A stretch of DNA of 64,000 nt, taken from AC-49 sp963817035. Its GTDB lineage: Bacteria > Actinomycetota > Thermoleophilia > Solirubrobacterales > Solirubrobacteraceae. Below the pieces are notes generated by a model. It searched no databases. It was not told the origin of the DNA and saw only the letters and a program-made list of their open reading frames with translations. Positions 41,363-50,035 of the stretch are shown here, in pieces. Location of the stretch: the NCBI GenBank assembly GCA_963817035.1, contig CAWFMM010000004.1, forward strand, positions 2,232,001-2,296,000, written 5' to 3'. Every line of letters starts with the position of its first letter. Position 1 is the stretch's first letter. The translations under genes were made by a program, and so were the position numbers.

Positions 41363-43581
41363 TTGACGAACGGCACGTAGGTGCGGCACGGCTCGCCGCG
41401 CAGCCCCGGGCACGGCGGCAGCGCGGTCGGCACGTCCACGTTCGGCACGACCGGCAGGACGATCCGCGACGGCATGCTCGACCCGTAGCCGATCGCGACG
41501 TTGGCCGTGCCCTTGGGGATCACCTCGGCGAAGCCCCAGATCGGCTGGGAGCCACCGGGCGCCGAGACGGTGATCCGCAGTTGCGATCCGGCCCGGTAGG
41601 CGTGGCCCTCGTAGTAGAGCGGCACCGTGACCTTGGTGAACGTGCCGCTCGGAAGCGGCGCGGCGTCGGCCTTGGTCAGGCTCGGCACGGGCGCCAGCTC
41701 AGTGCTCTTCTTCGGGTCGAGCTTGCGAGCGCTCGCGCGCAACCAGCCGTCCTGCACGAACGTCTCGCTGCCGTCGGGACGGACCTCGGAGACCGTGACC
41801 TGGAGGTCGACGCTCGGCACCGACGCCTTGATCCACAGGTCGACCGCGCCGCCGCCGATCACCGTCGTGTTCGCGCTCAGCGGCGCCGACAGGTAGGAGA
41901 CCGCCGTGCCGGCCGCATTGGGCGTCCAGTGGTAGGCCGGCGTCGCGTTCCACAGCCCGCCCGCGCCACCACCGGTGGTGCCGGTGAAGTCGGTCGTCGG
42001 GCCGCTGGCGGCGTTCCAGGTGAACTGGTCGCTGCCCGCCCCCGAGGCGCTGTCGGCCAGGGCGCCACTCGCGCCGAGGAACCACGACCTGGCCTGCGCG
42101 CCGGGGATCGGGAACGTCGAGAACGACTGCTCGAAGCCCGCGTCCGGAGCGCCGGGAATGACGCCGCCGGCACCGTTGTCGAACAGGATCCGGACCGAGG
42201 GCAGCGCCTGGAACGCGGCGAGCGCCGCTGGGTAGGACTGGCCCTGAATCGGGTCGGGCGGCAGCGTGACGCCGGGAACCCCGAGCACCGCGTTGTAGAT
42301 CGTCGGCGCCGCGCCGAGCTGCGCCGCCGACATGTTCGGCGCCTGCTGGGCGACGTACAGCTCGAGGAAGTCGTACCAGCGCACCAACGTCGCCGGATCG
42401 AGGGAATCGGTGTGGACGCCGTTGGTGAATGTGAACCACTTGTGTGTGGTGCCCGTGAAGTGCGAGACGAGGTTCGGGCAGTGGCCGCCGGTCTGCTCGT
42501 CGGTGAACTGACAGGCCAGGAAGACCGGCACGTTGATCTTTTTGACGAAGGTGATCGGCGCCAGCTGGTCGGCGACCTCGGCGCTGTAGTACTGGTTCGC
42601 CTTGACCTTGGCCAGCAGGTCGACGGCCGAGCCGTGCAGGACCTGGTTGGCCTTGCAGACCGTGTCGCCGCCGAGGACCTGCTTCAGCGCGTAGGCCTCG
42701 CCGCCGGTCTTCGAGGCGGGCCGGGCGTCGTGGACGCGGTCCTTGACCCACTGCACGGTGAAGCCGGTGTTGAGGATCCCGCCCGCGTAGAGCGTCGTGG
42801 TCGAGTCGTCGATGACCGACAGCGGCGTGATCGCGGCGAGGCTCGGGGGGCGCGTCTGCGCGACGAAGAGCTGACTGATGCCGCCGTAGGAGACGCCGAT
42901 CATCCCGACCTTGTGGTGCAGCACCCACGGCTGGCGGGCGACGGTCTCGATGACGTCGTAGCCGTCGAGGCCCTGGAGCGGCTCGAAGTAGTCGAACGCG
43001 CCACCCGAGCAGCCGGTGCCGCGCATGTTGACGTCGACGACCGCGAAGCCGAGCAGGTTCGCGATCGGGGCGATCCCGCTCTGCGGGCCGGCCGGGTCGG
43101 CGTAGCCGTAGCCGGCGTACTCGATCAGCGTCGGGAACGGGCCCGTGCCGCCCGGGACGTGGACGTCGATCGCGAGCTTGGTCCCGTCGCGCGTGGTCAG
43201 GTAGCCGTAGCCGGTCGCCGGGATCTTCTGGGCGTAGATCTTGGTGCTTGGCGGGGCCGAGCGGTTGGACAGCACCGTGATGGAGCCGGCGCGCCCGCGG
43301 ACCTTGTACTTGGTCCCCGGCTTGATGTCACGGAAGACCGCACCGCCGAGCGAGTTGACCCTCGCGGTCGCGACCGTCTTGCGGTGGCTGTTGAGGAGCT
43401 CGAGCTTGGCGCCCGGTCCGGCGCCGGTGACGTCGACCTGCATCGCGCTGCCGCGCGCGGTGAAACCCGCGGCGCCGGCGACGCTCGTGGTCGCCGCGAA
43501 CGCAGCAGTCGTCAGCGCGACGATCGTGAGCGCCAAGGCCGCCCGATGGACTCGACGTGACCCTGCATCGATGCTCATCAT
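41350..43581 (-). CDS. Secreted S15/CocE-type hydrolase
   Basis: A 743-residue exported enzyme. After a signal peptide (about 1-40) comes a small beta domain, then an alpha/beta-hydrolase domain: LTTRDGTKLAIDVHVPGG, VDVNMRGTGCSGG, the nucleophile elbow GVSYGGISQ, and HTDSL containing a candidate His. The C-terminal jelly roll (YLSAPLSANTTVIGGGAVDL to YRAGSQLRITVSAPGGSQPI) is the X-Pro dipeptidyl-peptidase C-terminal domain. It is an acyl or peptidyl hydrolase; substrate unknown. Tandem ATGs at 43581 and 43578. Confidence 0.85.
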   Translation of the reverse strand: MMSIDAGSRRVHRAALALTIVALTTAAFAATTSVAGAAGFTARGSAMQVDVTGAGPGAKLELLNSHRKTVATARVNSLGGAVFRDIKPGTKYKVRGRAGSITVLSNRSAPPSTKIYAQKIPATGYGYLTTRDGTKLAIDVHVPGGTGPFPTLIEYAGYGYADPAGPQSGIAPIANLLGFAVVDVNMRGTGCSGGAFDYFEPLQGLDGYDVIETVARQPWVLHHKVGMIGVSYGGISQLFVAQTRPPSLAAITPLSVIDDSTTTLYAGGILNTGFTVQWVKDRVHDARPASKTGGEAYALKQVLGGDTVCKANQVLHGSAVDLLAKVKANQYYSAEVADQLAPITFVKKINVPVFLACQFTDEQTGGHCPNLVSHFTGTTHKWFTFTNGVHTDSLDPATLVRWYDFLELYVAQQAPNMSAAQLGAAPTIYNAVLGVPGVTLPPDPIQGQSYPAALAAFQALPSVRILFDNGAGGVIPGAPDAGFEQSFSTFPIPGAQARSWFLGASGALADSASGAGSDQFTWNAASGPTTDFTGTTGGGAGGLWNATPAYHWTPNAAGTAVSYLSAPLSANTTVIGGGAVDLWIKASVPSVDLQVTVSEVRPDGSETFVQDGWLRASARKLDPKKSTELAPVPSLTKADAAPLPSGTFTKVTVPLYYEGHAYRAGSQLRITVSAPGGSQPIWGFAEVIPKGTANVAIGYGSSMPSRIVLPVVPNVDVPTALPPCPGLRGEPCRTYVPFVNQAG

Positions 43582-43725
43582 GCAGGCACTCTCGCACGTC
43601 CGACGCCCCAGTGGCGCACTCCTGACTCTCTGGTCAGTTACGCGGTCGCCGGCAGCACCACGGCGCGTCACGAGGACGGCAATCGCCAGACCCGGCGTCT
43701 TCATCGCTTGAGCCCATCCGCGAAC

Positions 43726-43742
43726 CGGGGGATGATCCCCCG
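43726..43742. promoter_or_regulatory. Perfect palindrome next to the acyl-CoA synthetase start
   Basis: CGGGGGAT-G-ATCCCCCG is an 8-1-8 perfect dyad ending 3 bases before the GTG at 43746. It would occlude or contain the ribosome-binding region in RNA, or serve as a repressor site in DNA. Confidence 0.6.
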
Positions 43743-43745
43743 ACC

Positions 43746-45392
43746 GTGTCCGTACTCCTGTCTCACTCCCACGGTGCCTCCGCGCCACCGCTGCTGACCG
43801 AGACGATCGGCGCCAACCTGCGGCGGGTAGCCTCGGAGATGCCTGACCACGAGGCACTCGTCGACGTGCCCAGCGGCCGCCGCTGGACGTACGCGCAGCT
43901 CGACGCCGATGTCGATCGCGTCGCACTGGGACTCCACGCCCTCGGCCTGCGCCGCGGCGACCGCGTCGGCATCTGGGCCCCCAACTGCCCGCAGTGGACG
44001 CTCGTGCAGTACGCGACCGCGCGCATCGGCGTGATCCTCGTCACGATCAATCCCGCCTACCGCACGCACGAGCTGCGCTTCGTCCTCGTGCAGTCCGGCT
44101 GTCGCCTGCTCGTCAGCGCGAGCACGTTCAAGAGCTCGGACTACGCCGCGATGATCGACGAAGTGCTCCCCGAGGTCGCGTCGCTCGAGCAGGTCGTCTA
44201 CCTCGACGGGCCACAGTGGGACGACCTCCTCGCCGCCGGCGCGGCCGCCGACGCCGCAGAGCTCCCGACGCTCGAGGCGCCGCTGGACGCGTCCGACGCG
44301 ATCAACATCCAGTACACGTCGGGCACGACGGGCTTCCCCAAGGGCGCGACCCTCACCCACGCGAACATCCTCAACAACGGTTACTTCGTCGGCGTGGGCT
44401 GTCGCTTCACGCCCGCCGATCGCGTCTGCATCCCGGTGCCGTTCTACCACTGCTTCGGCATGGTCATGGGCAACCTCGGCGCAACGGCGCACGGCGCGAC
44501 GATGGTCATCCCGGCGCCGTCGTTCGACGCCGAGGCGACGCTGCGCGCGATCGAGCGGGAACGGTGCACCGCGCTGTACGGCGTGCCGACGATGTTCATC
44601 GCCGAGCTCGCGCTGGAGAGCTTCGCCTCGTTCGACCTGTCGACCCTGCGCACCGGGATCATGGCCGGCTCGCCGTGCCCGACGACGGTGATGACGCGCG
44701 TCGTGGCGGACATGGGCTGCACGGAGGTGACGATCTGTTACGGCATGACCGAGACGTCGCCGGTATCGACCCAGACCGGCTTCGACGACGACCTCGAGCT
44801 GCGCGTCTCGACCGTCGGCACGGTCCATCCACACCTCGAGATCAAGGTCGTCAACCCGGAGACCGGCGACGAGGTTCCACGCGGCGAGGTCGGCGAGTTC
44901 TGCACCCGCGGGTACTCGGTGATGATCGGCTACTGGAACGAGCCCGAGCTGACCGCCGAGGCGATCGACGCCGACGGCTGGATGCACACGGGCGACCTCG
45001 CGACGATGGACGCAAACGGCTACGTGAACATCGTCGGCCGGACCAAGGACATGGTCATCCGCGGCGGCGAGAACCTCTACCCACGCGAGGTCGAGGAGTT
45101 CCTGTTCACCCATCCGGCGGTCGCCGACGTCCAGGTCGTCGGCGTGCCCGACGCCAAGTACGGCGAGGAGCTGTGCGCGTGGGTGCGGCTGACCCACCCC
45201 GGCGCGGTCTCCGACGACGACCTGCGCGAGCACTGCCGCGCGTCGCTGTCGCGCTTCAAGGTCCCGCGCTACGTCCTCTTCATCGACGAGTTCCCGATGA
45301 CCGTCACCGGCAAGATCCAGAAGTACAAGCTGCGTGACGCGGCGATCGAGCAGTTGGGGCTGCACGACGCCGCGGCGATCACGACGGCCTGA
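43746..45392 (+). CDS. Acyl-CoA synthetase (medium/short-chain type)
   Basis: A 548-residue ANL enzyme. The P-loop is IQYTSGTTGFPKGATLTHAN, the adenylate-binding motif TICYGMTETSPVS, the hinge GWMHTGDLATMDANGYVNIV, then TKDMVIRGGENLYPREVEEF, with the C-terminal catalytic Lys in TGKIQKYKLRD. It resembles FadD3/FadD35-like acyl-CoA synthetases. GTG start directly after a palindrome. A small membrane protein, enoyl-CoA hydratase and reductase-like SDR follow on the same strand. Confidence 0.9.
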   Translation: MSVLLSHSHGASAPPLLTETIGANLRRVASEMPDHEALVDVPSGRRWTYAQLDADVDRVALGLHALGLRRGDRVGIWAPNCPQWTLVQYATARIGVILVTINPAYRTHELRFVLVQSGCRLLVSASTFKSSDYAAMIDEVLPEVASLEQVVYLDGPQWDDLLAAGAAADAAELPTLEAPLDASDAINIQYTSGTTGFPKGATLTHANILNNGYFVGVGCRFTPADRVCIPVPFYHCFGMVMGNLGATAHGATMVIPAPSFDAEATLRAIERERCTALYGVPTMFIAELALESFASFDLSTLRTGIMAGSPCPTTVMTRVVADMGCTEVTICYGMTETSPVSTQTGFDDDLELRVSTVGTVHPHLEIKVVNPETGDEVPRGEVGEFCTRGYSVMIGYWNEPELTAEAIDADGWMHTGDLATMDANGYVNIVGRTKDMVIRGGENLYPREVEEFLFTHPAVADVQVVGVPDAKYGEELCAWVRLTHPGAVSDDDLREHCRASLSRFKVPRYVLFIDEFPMTVTGKIQKYKLRDAAIEQLGLHDAAAITTA

Positions 45393-45463
45393 GCGCTACG
45401 CATCGCCCAGACGGCGCCTCGTCTGCACAAGCGGACCGCCCCTGACTGAGCTACGATGGGCCG

Positions 45464-45721
45464 ATGCGCCGCCTCGCCGCCCTGAGCCCGATCGTCGCCC
45501 TCCTCGCCGCCGCGCCGGCCGCATTCGCCCACGACGGCGGCCAGGGCTGGTACGGCCCGGTCGACGACAAGGTCACGACCAACGCGGGCTTCATCCTCAT
45601 CATCTTCTTCCCGCTCTTCATCCTTCTGGCGAGCCTGCTCCTCTCCCGCCTGGAGAAGCGCAAGTACGCCCGCAAGGCCGCCGCCAAGAACATCGAAGGC
45701 GACTGGCGCGGCGGCTGGTAG
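45464..45721 (+). CDS. Small exported single-pass membrane protein
   Basis: This 85-residue protein has a signal peptide (MRRLAALSPIVALLAAAPAA..A), a short outside segment rich in Gly/Trp, one transmembrane helix (FILIIFFPLFILLASLLL) and a Lys/Arg-rich cytoplasmic end. It lies between the acyl-CoA synthetase and the hydratase and may belong to the same transcript. Function unknown. Confidence 0.65.
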   Translation: MRRLAALSPIVALLAAAPAAFAHDGGQGWYGPVDDKVTTNAGFILIIFFPLFILLASLLLSRLEKRKYARKAAAKNIEGDWRGGW

Positions 45722-45727
45722 GCGCCC

Positions 45728-46495
45728 GTGGTGGACGAGGTCCGCTACGAGCGCATCGGCGCCGCTGCCGTCATCACGATCGACCGCCCGGCACGGCGCA
45801 ACGCCGTCGACGGGCCGACCGCGCAACGTCTGAGCGAGTGCTACGCGCAGTTCGAGAAGGACGGCGACGCACGCGTCCTGATCCTCACCGGCGCCGGCGA
45901 CCAGGCGTTCTGCGCGGGCGCCGACCTGACTGCGCTGGCGACGTTCGGCGATCGCTTCAGCGACCCGGGCGGACCGCTCGGCTTCACGCGCCTGACGCCG
46001 TCGCGGCCGACGATCGCGGCGATCGGCGGCTGGTGTCTGGCGGGCGGGCTCGAGCTGGCGCTGTGGTGCGACCTGCGGATCGCGTGCGCGAGCGCGCGGC
46101 TGGGGTTCACGGAGCGGCGCTTCGGCGTGCCGCTGATCGACGGCGGGACCCAGCGCCTGCCGCGGATCATCGGGATGGGCCGCGCGCTGGATCTGATCCT
46201 CACCGGCCGGATCGTCGACGCACCCGAGGCCCTGGCCATGGGGATGCTGACCGAGATCGTCGATGACGGTGAGCACCTGACGCGCGCGCTGGCCATCGTG
46301 CAGGCGCTGGCCGCGTTCCCCCAGCCCGGGATGCTCGCCGACCGCCGCGCCGCGCTCGAGGGCGCCGGACTGTCACTGGCCGAGGGCCTTGCGCTCGAAG
46401 CGCAGGCCGGGCCCCAGACGTTCGCCAGCGCACTGGCGGGCGCCGCGCGATTCGCCGGGGGCGAGGGCCGCGGCGGCGCGGGCGCCGGAGTCTGA
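45728..46495 (+). CDS. Enoyl-CoA hydratase/isomerase family protein
   Basis: A 255-residue crotonase. AFCAGADLTALATF forms the oxyanion-hole loop and GGWCLAGGLELALWCDLRIA the second. RRFGVPLIDGGTQRLPRIIG has Asp where many hydratases place a catalytic Glu, so the exact reaction is uncertain. The C-terminus is Gly/Ala-rich. GTG at 45728 lies 6 bases after the previous stop, so cotranscription is likely. It should act on CoA esters made by the neighbouring ligase. Confidence 0.85.
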   Translation: MVDEVRYERIGAAAVITIDRPARRNAVDGPTAQRLSECYAQFEKDGDARVLILTGAGDQAFCAGADLTALATFGDRFSDPGGPLGFTRLTPSRPTIAAIGGWCLAGGLELALWCDLRIACASARLGFTERRFGVPLIDGGTQRLPRIIGMGRALDLILTGRIVDAPEALAMGMLTEIVDDGEHLTRALAIVQALAAFPQPGMLADRRAALEGAGLSLAEGLALEAQAGPQTFASALAGAARFAGGEGRGGAGAGV

Positions 46496-46551
46496 GCCCG
46501 GGTATCACGTAGGCTGCTTCGCAACCGCGTCGCATCCCGAGGAGACAGGCG

Positions 46552-48537
46552 ATGACGTACTTCGTGACCGGCGCAACCGGGTTCATCGGGCGCTATCTGG
46601 TTGAAGAGCTGTTGCGCAACCGCGACGGCGACATTCACGTCCTGGTGCGTGAGGAATCGCGCGATCGGCTCGACACTCTGATCGCCGGACCGTGGGGCTC
46701 CAGCGAGCGCATCAAGCCGGTGACCGGGGACCTGCTGTCCGAGCGCCTCGGGGTCGATCCGGCGTGGGTATCGGCCAACGCCGGCTCGATCGATCACGTC
46801 TTCCACCTCGCCGCGCTGTATGACATGACGGCCAAGCCCGAGGTCAACGAGCGCCTCAACGTGCAGGGCACCCGCAACGCGGTCGACCTCGCCACGGCAC
46901 TGGAGGTGGGCTGCTTCCACCACGTCTCGTCGGTCGCCGTCTCGGGCAGCTACGACGGCACGTTCCGCGAGGACATGTTCGACGAGGGCCAGAAGCTCCC
47001 GTCGGCCTATCACCGCACGAAGTTCGAGGGCGAGAGGATCGTGCGCACCCAGACCCACGTGCCGTGGCGCGTCTACCGCCCGAGCGTCGTCGTCGGCCAC
47101 TCGAAGACCGGCGCGATGGACAAGATCGACGGGCCCTACTACTTCTTCAAGGCGATCCAGAAGCTGCGTCACTGGCTGCCCGAGTGGCTGCCGCTGCTCG
47201 GGCCGGAGCTCGGGCACACGAACATCGTCCCGGTCGACTTCGTCGCCGCGGCGCTCGATCACATCGCCCACCTGCCGGACGGCGACGAGCAGGCCTACCA
47301 CCTGATGGCGCCCAAGTCTCAGCGCTCGGGCGAGGTGCTGAACCTCTTCGCGCGCGCCGCCCACGCGCCACAGATGTCGGTGCGCATCGACAAGCGGCTG
47401 ATCGACATGCTGCCCAAGGGCGCGCTGTCGATGCTGATGACGGTGCCGCCGTTCAAGGACGTGCGGCGCACGATACTCGACGACATCGGCATCCCCGAGG
47501 AGATCATCGGCCACGTCGGCTTCACCGCCCGTTTCGACACCCGCGATGCCGAGGCGGCGCTGGCCGGTTCCGGCATCGAGGTCCCGCCGCTTGAGTCCTA
47601 CGCCGACACGCTGTGGGACTTCTGGGAGCGCAACCTCGATCCCGACCTGTTCAAGGACCGCTCATTCGCGCGCGCGATCAACGGCAAGACGGTGCTGATC
47701 ACCGGCGCGTCGTCGGGCATCGGTCGTGCGGCGGCGAAGCAGGTCGCGGCAGGTGGCGGGATCCCGCTGCTGGTCGCGCGCAACGCCGACAAGCTGGCGG
47801 AGACGCGCGACGAGATCATCGCCGCGGGGGGCAGCGCGTACACGTACTCGTGTGATCTGTCGGACCTGGAGGCGATCGAGCAACTGGTCGAGACGGTCCT
47901 CGCCGACCACCCGGCGGTCGACGTGCTCGTCAACAACGCGGGACGCTCGATCCGGCGTTCAATCGCGCTGTCGATGGATCGTTTCCACGACTTCGAGCGC
48001 ACGATGCAGCTGAACTACTTCGGCGCGATCAAGCTCACGATGCTGCTGCTGCCGCACATGCGCGAGCGCGGGTCGGGGCATGTGGTCAACGTGTCGTCGA
48101 TCGGCGCGCAGACGAACCCGCCGCGGTTCTCGGCGTATGTCGCCTCGAAGGCCGCTCTGGACGCGTGGACGCGGGTGGTGTCGTCGGAGGTCATCGGCGA
48201 CGGCGTGTCGTTCACAACGATCCACATGCCTCTGGTCCGTACCGCGATGATCGCGCCGACGAAGATGTACGACCAGTTCCCGACGATCACGCCCGAAGAG
48301 GCCGGCGGCATGATCTGCGAGGCGATCCGCTCCAAGCCCAAGACGATCAACACGCGCCTGGGAACGTTCGGCGAGGTGGCCTACGCGCTGGCGCCGAAGG
48401 CCGTGGACCAGGTGCTGCACATGGCCTACAAGGTCTTCCCGGACTCCGCGGCGGCGAAGGGTGAGTCCGATCCGGCCGAGCACGCGTCGGTGGAGCAGGT
48501 GGCGATGGCGAATCTGATGAAGGGCGTGCACTGGTAG
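46552..48537 (+). CDS. Two-domain fatty acyl-CoA reductase-like SDR
   Basis: A 661-residue fusion. Residues 1-360 are an extended SDR/male-sterility-like domain: FVTGATGFIGRYLVEELLRN, a YHRTK active site and RPSVVVGHSKTGAMD. Residues 375-661 are a classical SDR: VLITGASSGIGRAAA, NNAG and YVASKAA. This architecture and length match mycobacterial AcrA1 and Marinobacter-type enzymes that reduce acyl-CoA through aldehyde to alcohol. Position after two CoA-ester genes supports that reading; the product alcohol is inferred. Confidence 0.82.
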   Translation: MTYFVTGATGFIGRYLVEELLRNRDGDIHVLVREESRDRLDTLIAGPWGSSERIKPVTGDLLSERLGVDPAWVSANAGSIDHVFHLAALYDMTAKPEVNERLNVQGTRNAVDLATALEVGCFHHVSSVAVSGSYDGTFREDMFDEGQKLPSAYHRTKFEGERIVRTQTHVPWRVYRPSVVVGHSKTGAMDKIDGPYYFFKAIQKLRHWLPEWLPLLGPELGHTNIVPVDFVAAALDHIAHLPDGDEQAYHLMAPKSQRSGEVLNLFARAAHAPQMSVRIDKRLIDMLPKGALSMLMTVPPFKDVRRTILDDIGIPEEIIGHVGFTARFDTRDAEAALAGSGIEVPPLESYADTLWDFWERNLDPDLFKDRSFARAINGKTVLITGASSGIGRAAAKQVAAGGGIPLLVARNADKLAETRDEIIAAGGSAYTYSCDLSDLEAIEQLVETVLADHPAVDVLVNNAGRSIRRSIALSMDRFHDFERTMQLNYFGAIKLTMLLLPHMRERGSGHVVNVSSIGAQTNPPRFSAYVASKAALDAWTRVVSSEVIGDGVSFTTIHMPLVRTAMIAPTKMYDQFPTITPEEAGGMICEAIRSKPKTINTRLGTFGEVAYALAPKAVDQVLHMAYKVFPDSAAAKGESDPAEHASVEQVAMANLMKGVHW

Positions 48538-48577
48538 GCCGCGGATGCGGCGAACCCTTAGGGGGCGAGTTTGGGGG

Positions 48578-48621
48578 GTGCCCAACCTTTTGCGTGTGAA
48601 TGCACGCAAAAGGTTGGGCAC
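48578..48621. repeat. 19-bp perfect hairpin with the DUF559 start codon in its loop
   Basis: The arm at 48578-48596 (GTGCCCAACCTTTTGCGTG) is perfectly complementary to 48603-48621, with a 6-base loop TGAATG. The ATG of the next gene begins at 48600, inside the loop, and its first seven codons form the right arm. It could regulate translation, be a protein-binding palindrome, or be a mobile repeat unit captured by the gene. Confidence 0.9.
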
Positions 48622-49517
48622 GTCAGGCTGAGAGGCTCGCGGAGCGGCAACATGGTCGGCTGACTCGCCGCCAACTCCTGGCGCTCGGGGCCACAAGTGA
48701 GGCGATCCAAGTGGCGCGAGAGGCGGGCCGGCTCGTGGCGGACCCGCGGCACCGGGCCGTCTACGCCCTCGGCCACATGGTCCACACGCCGCAGGCGCGG
48801 TTCATGGCGGCGGTCCTGTCGTGCACGCCGGAGACCGTTCTCAGCCACCACTCCCTGGCGGCCCACTACGGGCTCCTGCCGGATCGCCCGAACGATCCGG
48901 TCCATGTTTCCTCGCTGCATTGGCGGAGGGCCACGCCGGCGCGGCGAGTTCATGAGCTGCGCGAGCCGCTGCACCGACTCGACCGCACCACCCGCAACTC
49001 CATCCCCTCCACCACCATCCCCCGCCTCATCCTCGATCTCGCCGAGACGGCAACGCCCAACACGCTCGAGCACGTCCTCAACGAAGCGCACTACCTCTAC
49101 GGCCTCGCGCTGAGCGCGATCGAGGACGCCGCCCGCCGCGCCCCCGGCCGCCGGGCCCTCAAACCCATCGCCGCCCTCCTCCGCCACTACGACGACGGAG
49201 CCAACTGGACCCGCACTGAGCTCGAGCGCGCCCTCAAACGCGCGATAGCGCAGGCAGGGCTGCCGCCCGCCAGGATGAATCACCCCTTCGGCCGCTTCGA
49301 GATCGACGCCGCCTACCCCGATCTCAAGCTCGCGATCGAGGCCGACGGCCGCGCCGCCCACTCCACGCCGTCGAACTTCGAGCGTGATCGCGTCAAGCAG
49401 AACGCCCTGACCCTCGATGGCTGGCTCGTCCTGCGTTTCACCTTCAGCCAGATCCGCGACCACCCACAGCGAGCCGCCGCCCAGATCCTGACCGCCTACG
49501 CGTCGAGGTCGACCTGA
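48600..49517 (+). CDS. AbiEi-like N-terminal / DUF559 nuclease-like protein
   Basis: A 305-residue protein. The N-terminal winged helix (LTRRQLLALGATSEAIQVAR) and the VYALGH region resemble type IV antitoxin AbiEi-like proteins. The C-terminal DUF559 domain has FEIDAAYPDLKLAIEADGRA and RDRVKQNALTLDGWLVLRFT, the Asp/Glu pattern of VSR/PD-(D/E)xK nucleases. Such genes are abundant and often solitary in Solirubrobacterales. No AbiEii toxin partner is adjacent. The ATG is in a hairpin loop, so translation may be structurally controlled. Defence or DNA repair is possible. Confidence 0.78.
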   Translation: MHAKGWARQAERLAERQHGRLTRRQLLALGATSEAIQVAREAGRLVADPRHRAVYALGHMVHTPQARFMAAVLSCTPETVLSHHSLAAHYGLLPDRPNDPVHVSSLHWRRATPARRVHELREPLHRLDRTTRNSIPSTTIPRLILDLAETATPNTLEHVLNEAHYLYGLALSAIEDAARRAPGRRALKPIAALLRHYDDGANWTRTELERALKRAIAQAGLPPARMNHPFGRFEIDAAYPDLKLAIEADGRAAHSTPSNFERDRVKQNALTLDGWLVLRFTFSQIRDHPQRAAAQILTAYASRST

Positions 49518-49972
49518 TGCTCGATCCGCTCGAGCTCGAGGTCGAGGCGGCGGTCGGCGACCATCGCCTCGAGCGCCTCGGCCGCGCTGCGCGCCCACAG
49601 GCGTCGCGCCACGACCTTGCGCACACCGCCGCTCCCATCCTCCTCGTACTCCGACCACGTCAGCGATACCAGCGGCACCGGCGATGGGGGCGCGTCCTCG
49701 GGCGGCGGCGCGCCCCAGCCGTAAACCGTGATCTCCGCGGTCCAGCCGTGCGGGCACAACTCGCTCATCACGGCCCGAGCGCGCCATTCACGATCGTGAT
49801 CCGCGGGTGGCTTGCGATGACGCTTGCGCCGGCGATCGATCCACTCGACGAGGCCCGCGACCGGCACCAGCGCGAGCAACGCCAACACGCTCGCACCTTC
49901 ACCGCCATCGCTCGTGTGACGGAGGTCCTGCAACGCGACGAAGAACGAGTTCGCAACCAACGCGAAGCGCAT
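49496..49972 (-). CDS. Hypothetical membrane-anchored protein
   Basis: A 158-residue protein. N-terminal MRFALVANSFFVALQDLRHT and a single helix (VLALLALVPVAGLVEWI) are followed by a basic stretch (RRRKRHRKPP) and a soluble beta-rich domain (WTAEITVYGWGAPPPEDAPP, PLVSLTWSEYEEDG). GGAGG lies about 15 bases upstream of the ATG; an earlier GTG is possible. Its 3' end overlaps the convergent DUF559 gene by 22 bases. Function unknown. Confidence 0.55.
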   Translation of the reverse strand: MRFALVANSFFVALQDLRHTSDGGEGASVLALLALVPVAGLVEWIDRRRKRHRKPPADHDREWRARAVMSELCPHGWTAEITVYGWGAPPPEDAPPSPVPLVSLTWSEYEEDGSGGVRKVVARRLWARSAAEALEAMVADRRLDLELERIEHQVDLDA

Positions 49973-50035
49973 CCGTTCAATGTAAACCCTCCGACCGGCC
50001 GCCCGGGAGGACACCCAAGCCTCCGGGCGGGCGGT

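Noticed and set aside
41581..43560. A 659-codon plus-strand frame opposite the S15-type hydrolase
   Set aside because: It has no recognisable domain or signal. The opposite frame has a signal peptide, serine elbow and C-terminal jelly roll.
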